This document shows positions 1 through 10,737 of a stretch of DNA of 64,000 bases, piece after piece. The notes under the pieces are model-generated. The model ran no database searches. It was not told where the DNA came from and saw only the letters and a list, made by a program, of their open reading frames with translations. A program made the position numbers and the translations under genes. Every line of letters begins with the position of its first letter. The first letter of the stretch is position 1. This DNA is from Lycocorax pyrrhopterus obiensis (lineage: Eukaryota > Chordata > Aves > Passeriformes > Paradisaeidae): assembly GCA_014706295.1 (NCBI GenBank), contig JACSVZ010000004.1:92196048-92260047 (forward strand), given 5' to 3'.

Positions 1-1014
1 CATCTCTTCCAACATTTCACACTCCGGTGTGTTGTCATGCACTTTTCTACAGGCATGGAGTGAGATAAATGGCTTTTTATGCACAGGATGGATTGGGGCA
101 GATTGGCTTGAGTACAAACTCCAACTCTTCAGGAGAATGGCATTGACTCCTTGCTGCATGTCAAACTCCAGACCTCTGTGCCTGGTAAAGAAAACAACTC
201 AGGCACAGGTGGAGGACTCCGAGCAGCCCTGGAGCGCAAATGAAATCCCATAATCCCACAGAGCAAACTGCCCTCTTGTACACCCCTCCCCATCTTCTCC
301 AAGGCTCTGCTACATGTGAAGATCAAACAGTAGACAGGGATGATGTCAGGTATTTTTTGACCAGGGAAACCTGGGAAGAGAGGAATTCATTCTAGGGAAA
401 AATATAGCAGTGACAAGCAATATTTTGTATGGAGTTGGCCAGGCATTTTATAAAGTCACTTTTAGAGTTGGGTTTTGTTTCCCCTGCTAAAGCAGTATGA
501 GTAAAGCAGGAAAGAAACATACACCATCCTTTTCTTGGAGGTAAATCCATACAAAATATTGCTTGTCACTTGTGCATGATAAAGAGGCTTCAAAAAGAAA
601 CAGAGATGTCTTTTCAAATTACATTTAGGTAAGAAAACAGAAAGGTATGTGCATAAAGCATTTATTTTAAATCAACTGATAGGAAAACTTAAAAGCTTTC
701 CCTTCTCTCCCCTAAGAGTAGAAATATATGCCTACTAATAAAGTAGTATGTTAAGGACCAGGACGAACTTCTTTGCTTCAGGATCAGCTTCAACATTGCT
801 ACCACTGGACTGCAAGAAGCTCTCCCAAAACGCATAGTCAGGGTCACACACCATGGTTAGGAACTTGGATGGGAGCTAAAGATGCACGGAAGAGTAAAAC
901 CTCATGGTAATGTCTAGGATTGGGGACTTTTCCTGGCCAGGTGTTACACAATGCCAAGGGTACAAAAAATACTCGAGGGATGTCAAACTACTCTTGGTTT
1001 TGATTCATAGATCA
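1..1014. other. Upstream flank of the CpG island, no gene recognised
   Basis: AT-moderate single-copy-looking DNA with no recognisable exon or transposon. Reading frames are short and broken. The stretch holds one notable structure, the 25-bp inverted repeat at 409-570 listed separately. If the CpG island fires leftward, this stretch would be transcribed, but I see no convincing splice pair or coding segment in it. Confidence 0.5.
409..570. repeat. Perfect 25-bp inverted repeat with 112-base spacer
   Basis: Bases 409-433 and 546-570 are exact reverse complements over 25 positions. The left arm begins AGTGACAAGCAATATT and the right arm ends AATATTGCTTGTCACT. Complementarity stops at both edges (408/571 and 434/545 do not pair). 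The spacer 434-545 is ordinary AT-rich sequence containing two short 'taaagcag'-type echoes. I see no target-site duplication outside the arms. Such a pair is not expected by chance at this spacing. It could be the termini of a tiny non-autonomous DNA transposon, a local inverted duplication made by template switching, or a long hairpin in RNA. Confidence 0.9.
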
Positions 1015-1403
1015 GCGAGCCAGGGCCATGTGCTTTACTGCGCGCTGGGGGCCGTGCGCGGCTGTCGCTTATGACCCAACACGAGGCGCAAGTGCCCGCT
1101 ACAAGCGCGGACAAGGCGAGGGGGGCTACTTTCGGAGTGGCAACAAACACCCTGTCTCCCACAGGCCGCCACGTCGCCCACTGTCCCTCAGCAGCTCCCT
1201 GCCCCTCCGGAGGGGCGCGGGAGGCCGGAGCCCCCGCCCGCCTTTGCCCCGCGGGGCGGCGCGGGCGGGCCGAGCGGAGCCGTGCGGTGTCGGGGAGGAG
1301 CGCGGCAGCGCTCGCAGGAGCACCCAGAGCTCGGCTGTCGGGATGCGGCCGCAGAGGGGAGGGGAGCGGGAGCGGCGGCACCTTCCCCCGGCGAAGAGCC
1401 AAG

Positions 1404-1410
1404 TTAAATA
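1404..1410 (+). promoter_or_regulatory. TATA-like element inside the CpG island
   Basis: TTAAATA stands alone in an otherwise GC-rich stretch. A pyrimidine-rich segment, which could serve as an initiator, lies about 20-30 bases downstream (around 1428-1440). CpG-island promoters often lack a TATA box, so this may be coincidental. The element is nearly symmetrical and could also be read on the minus strand. Confidence 0.3.
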
Positions 1411-1638
1411 GCCAGCGCCACGCCACCGCCTTCCTCTCCCCTCCCGGCTCCGAGCCCTCGGCGAACACCCCCGTCCCACCCTGCCCCGCCCGGGCCGCGG
1501 GCGGCGGAGCGCAGCGCGGAGTCAGTCTGCCCCGCGGAGCCGGGACGCCGGCACCGCCGGGAGAGGCGGGCGCTTGGGAGTCGGTGCCGGAGGCGCCGCG
1601 TCCCGCCGAGCCGCCCGTGTGAGGACTACGCCAGCTGC

Positions 1639-1720
1639 ATGGGAGGAGATGAGCGTGGCGGGGAAGCAGCCTCCTCCAGCACCGCTCGAGCGGCCCGGCA
1701 GCCTCCTCGTCCCCACCTGG
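1639..1720 (+). other. Possible first-exon end with a GC-type splice donor
   Basis: The sequence CACCTGG|GCAAGT puts a candidate non-canonical GC donor at 1721, which matches the usual GC-AG intron consensus well at positions +1 to +6. ATGs at 1639 and 1648 lie upstream in open frames. The 1648 ATG has a good initiation context (G at -3) and begins Met-Ser-Val-Ala-Gly-Lys. All frames in this GC-rich stretch are stop-poor, so openness proves little. No acceptor exon is identifiable downstream. Non-coding first exon, coding first exon and chance are all possible. Confidence 0.25.
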
Positions 1721-1768
1721 GCAAGTACCGCTCTCGCCTCGGCCCGTCCCGGTGCCAACTCCCGCGGC

Positions 1769-1787
1769 GGGGCGGGGGCGGGGAGGG
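1769..1787 (+). promoter_or_regulatory. G-quadruplex motif overlapping Sp1 boxes
   Basis: Four G-runs of 4, 5, 4 and 3 are separated by single bases (C, C, A). This is a textbook short-loop quadruplex motif on the plus strand, and it also forms overlapping GC boxes. It lies just downstream of the candidate exon end, where G-rich non-template strands commonly favour R-loops in CpG-island promoters. Confidence 0.7.
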
Positions 1788-2123
1788 TCCCGCCGGCGGC
1801 GCTGCCCGGAGGGCGGGAGGGAGGCGCCTGCTTGCGGGACCGGGAGCGGAGCGGGGCGGTGCGGTGCGGGCTCGGGCTGCCGGCGGGGCTCTCGCAGCGA
1901 CGCGGCGGCAGCTGCCGGGGCTCCCCGGGCGGGACGGCCCATCCCGCCTCCCTCCCGCGGCCGGGCGGCGCCGGGGCCCGAGCGCGGCCGGGCGGGACGT
2001 GTCCCGGTTGATGCTGATCGCGATTTTCAACCCGCCGTGACAGGCTGCAGCGTGAGGGTCGAGTTTCCCGGGGACCGCGTTGAATCACTCAGTTTGAAAC
2101 CCACCTGCAAGCCTGCGATGATT

Positions 2124-2141
2124 AAAAAAAAAAAAAAAAAA
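2124..2141 (+). repeat. A18 homopolymer
   Basis: A simple poly-A tract sits immediately outside the 3' edge of the CpG island. No polyadenylation signal or duplication suggests retroposition. It is probably a mononucleotide microsatellite. Confidence 0.8.
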
Positions 2142-5100
2142 TCAGCTAGTTGGATGTATTTGGCACCTCATGCACTTTTAAGAGAAGCCCGTGAGGGAGT
2201 TAGAAAATAACTTGCTACTTCATGGCAGCGTATTTGGCAAATCGTTCATGAACGATGCCCTCTGACGGCGGTTCTCCGCTGTCCTGGTTTATATAAAATT
2301 TAGTAGGTCTGGCCTGCGGACCTTTTGAAATGAGTACAGACTCTGTGGAATAACATGCCGCTCTCTTTGGCATGTAAAGTTGTTTTGTTGAAACGTCATC
2401 ACAATCGTTTTCAATCACCAGCTAAAAAAGTATTCATTGTATTTATATAAAATGTGTACCGGTGCTAAAATAAACAGCCCTTTAATTTTTATTGCCCTGT
2501 CCTTCGAGGTTATTTCGGTGGCCACAGCCTTGCAATTTTTAAAAGAAAAACTGTGTTCATCTTCCTGATGTTTTATCCGGAGTGTTGTTTAGAAGGTGCC
2601 TCAGCTCCATGAAAGCTGACTTAGAGACACATTCTCCCTCACAGTGAATTTGTAACTACTTCAAGCTTCTGTAATCGTAAAACTGAAAGTAATATTTGGA
2701 AATTCAAGTGTAGAACAAAAGGATAGAGGACACCTGACATCATAAGCATGTATGACAGCTGCACATGAATCTGTGGAAACAAACTGTTGTCTTGTCTGAG
2801 ATAGCTTCCACACTGTGTATTTGCATCTGTCTTTTGACTGTGTGTGAAGAGATGCATAAATTTAACCTTTGAGCTTTTAGAATTTCTATAATTCAAAAAG
2901 AAATAAAGGAATTAAGCCTACTGTGGAATCCTCTGTGTTTTAAAGTTGTTTCACAGTTCTTAATTTGTAAGACCTGTTCATGAACTACAAAAATAATCTG
3001 TGCAGCAATCATCTAAAATGTTAACAGCTGAGTAGGTTGTATGGCAGTTCAGGATATTTCAGCATTAAAGGTGAGGGATAATAACTACCATTAGGTGAAA
3101 TTTATGACTGGTATTCTTGTAGTTGTGTCAAATGTGTATGTTTAAGACCAATAGGACATGCCATTTCTGCTGTTACTCATGGGACTTCTGCCTGGGACCA
3201 AACTAGACACTTCATGAATGGTGAACTGACCTTTAGGACAAGAGCGATAGGAACTAAAGGCATGTGACTACAGAATTTACCTTGACACTAAATGAGAAAT
3301 AGTGCTATGAACCTAAGGCTTTGGCAAGCTGTTTCCAACAAACAGACAAATTTAGCCTCACTTTTCTGACTATTTTAAACAGAGGTATACAATTGAAAGA
3401 AGGAATAAATTTATAGTCTTTAGTAAAAAAGCCATTTAGGCTCTTAAGTTCAACAGGGACATCTTATGGCAGACATTTATTTAGGTGAGCTCATAATTGC
3501 TTGGCTCCTCAGATATGCCACACACTAAATTTCTGAAGAAAATTATGCTAAAAATGTATTGAAAAACAAGAACTTGATTTTTAATTAACAGTGTTTGACT
3601 TGCATCTTCTGAGTTATTTAACAGTATTGGAATCTAGATTTGTTTACCTTGTTAAAAGAAAAATGTGTATTTTAATATCTGTGTATTGACTGTGTGCACA
3701 TTTTTCTCAGAAATAAGATACAATAACAGTAGTTAGTGTTTACTACTACTATTGCTTGCTGAGTCAAATTAATTTTTTGGGATTTTGGTAGCTAGACAGT
3801 ATTAATACTTAAAGATAGATGGGTTGTCTTTGTGTTTTTTTCTCTTCAGAAAGATAACAGTTAATACTACTCCCTGGAAAGTAACTCAGCATACTTTTAA
3901 ATTAAAGACAGAATGCTAGATTTGAAATACGATACTACTGTGTTTTGCATGCATGTATTCTTAATGTTAATTCTCTTTTAAGAATGTTTCTCACAGTGTA
4001 TCTATAAACTTCTTGAAGTGCAGTTGTTTATGTTATGTTCTACAGGACCGGAGTTTCAGTCAGACCTTGTATCTAATGTTTTGCCAGTCTTAGTGTAATT
4101 TTTGACACCTGTTTCATTCAGTATCAGACATGGATTCTTATTCATCTGATTTCAAAAGCAGCAGTTTCCTTTACCTGTAGTGAACTTTTTGTTCTAATTT
4201 CTCATATAATCCTTTCTCCCCTTTGCCCTTAGAAATACTCAAGGGGTCATATCTCTTAGTAATTGTTACTATGTTAGAGTGCTTGTGCCATGATCTTACA
4301 TGGATTTTATGGTCTCATTTATCTAGTACGCGTTAGTTACTGTGGTTTTCATTGTGTTGCTAGAAGCTTGGAAGGGACTGATAGCCTAACAGGCACTTGT
4401 ACTATTGATATACCAGGATTTTAAATGAAGAAATAAATGTACAGTTCATTGCTGTATATAAATAAACCTTTCTTGTGTTTTTGTTTGGTTTTTTTTTTTT
4501 AATAGGGACTCTTCTCTTAAAGTTGTGTATATTACATGTAGTAGGTCCGGTTTTCTAATAACTTCCATATGCAACGAGAAAAAAAGAAATATATAGATGG
4601 GGGTTCTTTTGCAGCAGTAACCCAAAAAAAACCCCCAGAAAACCAGCAACATGAAACTTGTTTGGATAGCACTCTTCTCTGCACTTACACAAATTGGGTA
4701 CTCAGTATGAAGGGCAAGTGCAGCACAGGCAGATTTTCTGTTCCTTTCCTCCTCTCGATTTTCACTGTGTCTGTGTGATATAGGCACTTGGTTAGAGATG
4801 CTAGTATAAATATCTACCTTTTTGGAAAGTAAGTCCTTGGGCATTGATGTTTCTTCAGCATTTGGCACCCACCAGTACTGAAGCTTCCTGAAAGTGAACA
4901 CTAGGTGTCATGTTACCACAAACATCGGTGTCTTGTCTTCTCCCTATCTATCTTTTGAGGATCAACATTTGAGCTTGACATTTTTTTAAAATAGATGACC
5001 ACCATTAATATTCCACACCAGTATTTTAGTAGTTTGGAATCCATTAAGTCATATTGTATGTGACTGTCAGAAGCTTCAATTTTCCTGTGATTTTTATGAA

Positions 5101-5949
5101 AAGCTATCAGTACTGAGGCATGGATTTCAAGATTATTTCCAAGATCTGTCTATGCCAAAATATAAATCAATAGGATATACTTACTAATTGAAGCTTTTTC
5201 TCCCACATACTCATTTTTTTATTAAAATTCCTTGCTGGTCAAAAGCTGATTTCAGAAACTTATGCTGTGAATTGAACAGAATTTGTCTTCTGATTTGGGG
5301 ATGGCAAACATGAGAAAACAGATGGTGGAGCTTCATGACAGGGAGAAAGTGTCCATGTACTCTGTTATGTGAAGCCTAATAATTACTTTCTAGTGTAAAT
5401 TTTGTTGTCTTCCCACTTATTTGGGAAGATGTTTTTTTCCCCTAAAAGTCTGTGAAATTAATAGTTTCAAGATCCTATTAAAGAACTTTACCGAGCAGTT
5501 ACTAAATATCAGAGTGATCAAGTGTTTTCATTTTTCTTCACTTGGCTTCCTTGCTTTCATAAACCAAATCTGAGTATGGCTTTTACCTGTACAGATCTCC
5601 ATTAAAACACTTATCAAAGTGATAAAAAACCATATTGAAGCTTATGGCTTTATCATCTTAATGGAAATAAGACTTGTGCCCACCTGCTGCTCAGAAAAGG
5701 AACAGCATTGGTATTCCTTTTGCACCTCAGTTCTGTGTTTCATATTGTAAGCAGGTTTTTTTTCTGATGTTTTAAACATTTTATGAGATGAATATAAATA
5801 GAATCACTTTGACTCGAGAGTTCAGAGACTGCTTGGAATAGAAATGGTAGTAGAGCTTAGCAGAAAGGAACAGGGCATGACCATGTTCCTACAAAACTGA
5901 CACCTGATAGTGCTTGTCAGTGGCATCACAATAATAGAGACAACAAACA
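2142..5949. other. Intron-like AT-rich DNA, nothing recognised
   Basis: No recognisable exon, transposon or RNA gene. The sequence is AT-rich with frequent stops in every frame. The longest frame (about 4446-4901, minus) runs through T-rich and A-rich low-complexity sequence and has no recognisable motif. A short GTTT/T-rich tract lies near 4474-4502. Confidence 0.5.
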
Positions 5950-6545
5950 CAAATCAGACTCATGCAGGTTGAAAGGGACCTTGGGAGGTCCATGAGCGTA
6001 ACCTTCCCCTGAAAGCAGTGACAGTGTGGAATTCAGGTTGAGTTGCTCAAGTCTTTTCTGAATGCATTTTTAAAACCTCCAAGGATGGAGCCTGCTGAAC
6101 TTCTCTGTGCGAGCTGCTCCCTGCTGCGTTGTTTTCGTGGTGAATTTGGGGGGGGGGGGGCGGTGAGGGGAGGGGGTACTGTTAGCTCCTCCCTCAAAGC
6201 CACTACTTCCTTAGGTTCAAGAAGGACCAGGTTACTTGGCCACTCCTCAGAGGGGAAGTGCTTCAGCCCGTGGCCCATTTCGGTGGGCTTTGATGGCACT
6301 TGCTCCCATTTGTCAGAGTGTTTCTTGTGTTGCAGGGCCCAAAACCTGGGTGCAGTGTAATGAGTGCCAAGAAAAGGGAATGGTTACATGGATTGCTCTC
6401 TGTTGTTGCTAATGCTGTCAGCCTTTGTGGCTGGCATCGTGCAGTGGTGACTCCTGCCCATCAGGACAGAAGGGCCCCTGGTTCTTTGCAGTATATAGTC
6501 TTCCCCACACCTCACAAATACCACCCCATCCCCCCATGTCTCAGG
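5950..6545 (-). mobile_element. CR1 LINE fragment, old, antisense
   Basis: Read on the minus strand, this matches the 3' part of a CR1 retrotransposon. On the plus strand the order is gttgaaagggaccttgggag, then the ggttgctca-type block, then ttcggtgggctttgatggca and agggcccaaaacctgggtgc, all familiar CR1 3'-region phrases in inverted form. The copy is well diverged, has no full terminal octamer array and carries a G13 insertion at 6148-6160. The open frame seen on the plus strand across 6300-6782 is a by-product of this repeat and not a gene. Confidence 0.82.
6148..6176 (+). repeat. G13 run and G-rich quadruplex-prone tract
   Basis: Thirteen consecutive G are followed by CGGTGA, GGGG, A and GGGGG. 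The tract sits inside the decayed CR1 copy. It can satisfy a quadruplex consensus and is likely length-variable. Confidence 0.75.
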
Positions 6546-9500
6546 GAGAAATCTGAAGTTTTTAAAAAGTGGATGGTTAGTATAAGTGCCTCTTCTTGTC
6601 CTCCTTTAGTTGAGAGTGACTGCTTAACTCCAGGGGAACTTAGCAGATTATTGCACTTGATTTTTGGTGTGCTGCTTGACATCTTTTGGGTTTTTTTCCA
6701 CCACCAAAAGCAAGAAAAGGCTCATGCTGACTTTCATCTGAAGTTAAGATTCAATTATTATAAAAACTGCGTGTTAAAGTAGTGGGAACAATTTAGTGGA
6801 CTTACTCATCCTTCATATCACAGATGAAGCTGACAGTTAAAGCCAACTGAGGCCCAAGATTTTGTTTCACTCCAGACACTCTTTGTCAGTAATATTCTTA
6901 CTGCAGATATGATCTAAATTTTATTGGTCTGTTTTGTTTGAAAAAGGGAAGCTGATTCTACTGTTTCGAGCTCTTCTGTGCCTGCTTGTCAGAACTTTCT
7001 GTCTGAAGAACAGCGTCACTCCAGTGAGAGCTGTCAGGCTGGAACCTTTCTGCCACTCTTTATTTATGCATATCAACAGGCAGTTTTCTGTAATGAGATT
7101 TACAGAGATTTCCTCTAAAGGATGTAACCTTGAAGAGCTGGAACCCTTTAGCACAATCTAATCAATATTATCTCATTTATCATCTCCTTGTGAAGTTCAG
7201 ATTGTTATGTGGACAAAATGCATTTGTAGTATTTAGAAAAGTTCTGGGCAGGAACATCAATGCAAAACATCAGGGTTTTTTGTACTGTGTTTAAAGAGGC
7301 ATTGTACATGCTCTTGCTGTATGATACTCTAAAATCATTAACCTTATAATGCTTCCCTCTACCATGCCAAACTTGCATGACTGTTTCATGCCTGTTGTTT
7401 TGGGATTTTTACCTTTGCAGAGTTTATCTGAGAATTTTAAGTCACCGGATGATTAAAAACTGAGGAGAAACCTTTTCCCTAAACAGGCAAGTTCTGTGTA
7501 ATGCCATCTGCTCTGCAAATTGCATCTGGAGTAGCTTCCTTTCATGGGTGCTTAACATCCGCACTGTAAACACACGTCCCAGAGTCTGAGTGGCTGAATT
7601 CCGTAGCACTTCCTTGATTGAAATCAGTTCTTACACTGAGGTGCAGCAGAGAGTCTTAACTGATTTGTTGAGAATCACAGAAGCAGTCTTACCCAGGGCT
7701 GGAATCAAAACCTTTTGGTGTCAAATCTGTATCATCAGCTCTTGATGATTTTTCCTTGCAACAAAACAATAGTTTGTTGGTTTTACCTTTTGATGGGAAT
7801 TCTTTTATGCCCAGGTTTTGCAGGAGGCTTAACTACTATGGAATGAGTTGAAACGGGGCTCAGAGTAGCTCATCCTCTGTTTTGTGATGGTCTGTTCTTA
7901 CACAGCCACTGGAAAAGCAGTGTGTTGCCTGCACTGTGCGTGCTGGTGCACAGCTTTTCCACGGTAATACAACACTGGTTCTTACTAACCGATGTTAACA
8001 TCTACCTGTACCAGAGAAACTGTAAATAGTAACATGGTAAGTTTCAGAATACATACTGAAGTGCGTGAGCATTACTGTTCCTGCTTTTACCAGTGGAAAA
8101 ACTGAAGGAAAGAGATTTCAGTTAAGTTTTCGAGTTGATTTTGGGGTTTTCTTTGTAAATTTGGATTGAGGAAATTGTCTTTTAGTACTGTACGTTTTGT
8201 GGACACCTGACAAAAATTCTCCATGTATTATGTAGCCAGTAATTTTCAATGTTTTCTTTTGTATCTCAATTAGATTTATTTTTTTCCCCCTCACTATATA
8301 ATTCACTATCCTGTCCCATCCAGTAATGGATGTAGACTTTGGATAAATCTCATTCGTTTAACTTACTGGCTGCTGCTACTTGTGTAACTAAGGACTAGTA
8401 TGTGTAGGTTTACCATGAACATGGATATATTATGTAGCTTATATAATGCTAATATGTAACATGAAAAATAGAGAAGAACACAAATACCCATTCAAAACAG
8501 TGCTCAACGAAATGGGAGATAGTAAGGAATGTTATTTTGTTTCCTCTTTAGAAGCTATGGTTTTCCTCTAAGTATATGTACAAATAGTAAGTTTATTGGA
8601 GGAAAGTGTCCTTTGTCAAAGAAGAATTGATCTCATATTGAATAGCACAAGGACACACGCATATTTGAAAGCTGTTTGTCACAAGTGTGTTGCCATCTTC
8701 CTCTCCAGCAAACCTGTTAAATCAACAGGCAAAGAGATAGATTTTTCATTTGTTTCACTGGCTGCAGCTAAGACATGGATACTGCAAGGAAATTCATGGG
8801 CACATCTTTCCATACAAATCCTATCTTAACAGTATTAAGTCACATTTTTAGAAAGGCTTTAGGAATTACTCATAGATGTTGTTGTGTTAATATGCTAGTG
8901 TCTTCTATACCAGTAAAATACTCTCTTCAAGCAGGCATTAAAATCTAATTTTATGTCGTGTCTTTTCGTCTCTCTCAACCTATCCTGCTGTCTTAGGCAT
9001 CGTAAATGCAGCAGTTAGACTTCTGCCACCCTTCACGAGCCCCGATGGAACAGCAATATAAGGATATGCAGTGATCTGTGCTGTGTGCTCATTTCCAGAA
9101 TACAGTTGAAGCATAATTAAGCATATGTTGCCAGTTCAGTGTGACAGTATGGTTTTGTGATATAGCTATTGCTCTTTATAAAATCTCATCTTTTTCTAGT
9201 TTTGAAAGGGTCATTATCAGTTGCATCGTCACACGGTTTTATGCAACTATTTATTGTACTTTTCATTAAGAGATGAATTATTTACTAAGGCATCTGATGC
9301 ATCATATGGTGCATATGCTGGGTGTGCTAAACAGAATGCTCTTTTTTGAATAATAAGGGAAAAAATACACTACACAAAAGGATTAGACTTCCTAGTGTGC
9401 TTTGAAGAGTAACTTCACTGTTCTAAAATTTCCAAGCCCATTTTACAGGATTTTGTGATCATTAAAGGAATCTTTGATTCTAGTGGAACATGTGTGTATA

Positions 9501-10428
9501 CCTTTATGCGTCTGTATTCATAATATCTGAAAAGTAGAGGGGTAGAAAAGGCATTATTCTCTGACAAAAACTGTATTATACATGGGCTAGCTGTATGATA
9601 CTTCTTCCACTTCTGTGACTGATAATCACAGAATAGATTATGGTAGTACCATTTACAAAAATTCGTAAGGCAAGAAATTTTTATTCTTACTATCTATAGA
9701 AATTATATGTCCTCCAAGGTTATCAAACATTAAACAAAGACCTTCTCAGTCTTCAGATAACCTGTAGGCAATAGATATACTTCAGCCCACTGTATCTAAC
9801 TCTACAAAAACCTCCAATTTCCTTCATATATTTAAGACAAACTTCACACTCACTTTACAATAGAAAATTACTGAAATGTACTGTAGATGAAATCATTGAC
9901 TGACATTAGTTTAAGTCTGGTTTACCACTTAATCCCACAGTGTAATTTCCATAGTGTCAAGGGAAGGATGGCAGGAATTGTGTATGGGCTAATTTATTCA
10001 CTGTTTAGAGTTATACAGCTTTGCTCCCAATCAAGTGAAATTTGATATGTACCAAACTTTCTACTTACAAAGTTTCAGAAGATGAGACTTTAATCTGTTC
10101 AGTGTACCTTCCATTTACAATAAATTAGTTTCTTCATTGAAATTAGATATTCAGAGGTTTTAACAGCTGTAGGTTTTTTGTTAAATGGGACATTAAAAAA
10201 AGCATGGCATTGTCACAACTCTGTTTAAACTATCGAGGTTGAGGATGTAGCAGGATGTGTTGGTCTCAAAGGACTTTGAAAAGCAATACAGTCTTTTCAA
10301 AAAACATGCTTGATCTACTGAGAAAGCTGTCTGCTTTAAGCATATTTAGCTTTGAAATATGTGGATACTCCTAAAGGTAGATGGTTTAGGAAGATGGCCC
10401 AGGAAGCAAGTATGAAGTCTGAGTTGTC
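6546..10428. other. Intron-like DNA, nothing recognised
   Basis: AT-rich, stop-rich sequence without recognisable repeats or exons. A good donor-like string (ATG|GTAAGT near 8036) is present, but no open exon with a matching acceptor precedes it. Confidence 0.5.
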
Positions 10429-10737
10429 AGAATCACGAAATCACAGAATTAACTCAGTTGGAAAAGACCTTTGAGATCATGGAGTCCAACCTAAGACCTA
10501 ACACCACCTTGTCAACTAGACCATGGCACTGAGTGCCACATCCAATCTTTTCTTAAACACCTTCAGGGATGGTGACTCCATCACCTTCCTGGGCAGCCCC
10601 TTCCAATGCCCAATCACCCTTTTTGTGAAGAACTTCTTCCTAATGTCCAACCTAAACTTCCCCTGGTGCAGCTTAAGACTGTATCCTCTTGTCTTTAAAA
10701 TGCTACTACAACAACCTACTGGAGAGAGTAAATACAC
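10429..10737 (-). mobile_element. CR1 LINE 3' end with intact C-terminal ORF2 frame
   Basis: The minus strand contains the last part of the CR1 ORF2 reading frame, open from about 10737 down to the stop at 10516-10518. It has recognisable CR1 C-terminal phrases such as LHQGKFRLDIRKKFFT and ends LDVALSAMV. The short 3' UTR follows, with the terminal end at agaatcacgaaatcacagaa (10429 onward on the plus strand). The copy is 5'-truncated, which is usual for CR1, and lacks the reverse transcriptase and endonuclease domains, so it is inactive. The open frame suggests a moderately young insertion. The matching plus-strand ORF is only its shadow. Confidence 0.93.

Larger units (their letters stand above)
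1015..2100. promoter_or_regulatory. CpG island, probable gene promoter and first-exon region
   Basis: About 1.1 kb of very GC-rich sequence with dense CpG, sharply bounded by AT-rich DNA on both sides. It contains several Sp1-type GC boxes (GGGGCGGGG-like, for example near 1769-1783) and a TATA-like TTAAATA at 1404-1410. The plus strand turns clearly G-rich downstream of about 1500, which is typical of sequence downstream of a plus-strand start. Upstream parts alternate between C-rich and G-rich, so divergent transcription is possible. Vertebrate CpG islands of this size usually mark the 5' end of a constitutive or developmental gene. The gene itself cannot be named from this window. Confidence 0.88.

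Noticed and set aside
176..208. 9-bp hairpin (CTGTGCCTG / CAGGCACAG)
   Set aside because: The stem is perfect but short. Similar ones occur elsewhere in the window by chance.
1648..1720. Met-Ser-Val-Ala-Gly start, as in endophilin A (SH3GL) proteins
   Set aside because: Only the first five residues and a Lys-Gln agree. The following residues are Pro-rich and do not match the family's N-terminal helix, so the likeness is probably chance.
983..2088. Long open frames on both strands in the CpG island (up to 319 codons)
   Set aside because: GC-rich sequence has few stops in any frame. Several overlapping frames are open at once, the products are Pro/Arg/Gly/Ala-rich without domains, and none is better than the others.
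6300..6782. 160-codon plus-strand ORF
   Set aside because: It overlaps an antisense CR1 fragment and continues into AT-rich sequence. No domain is visible.
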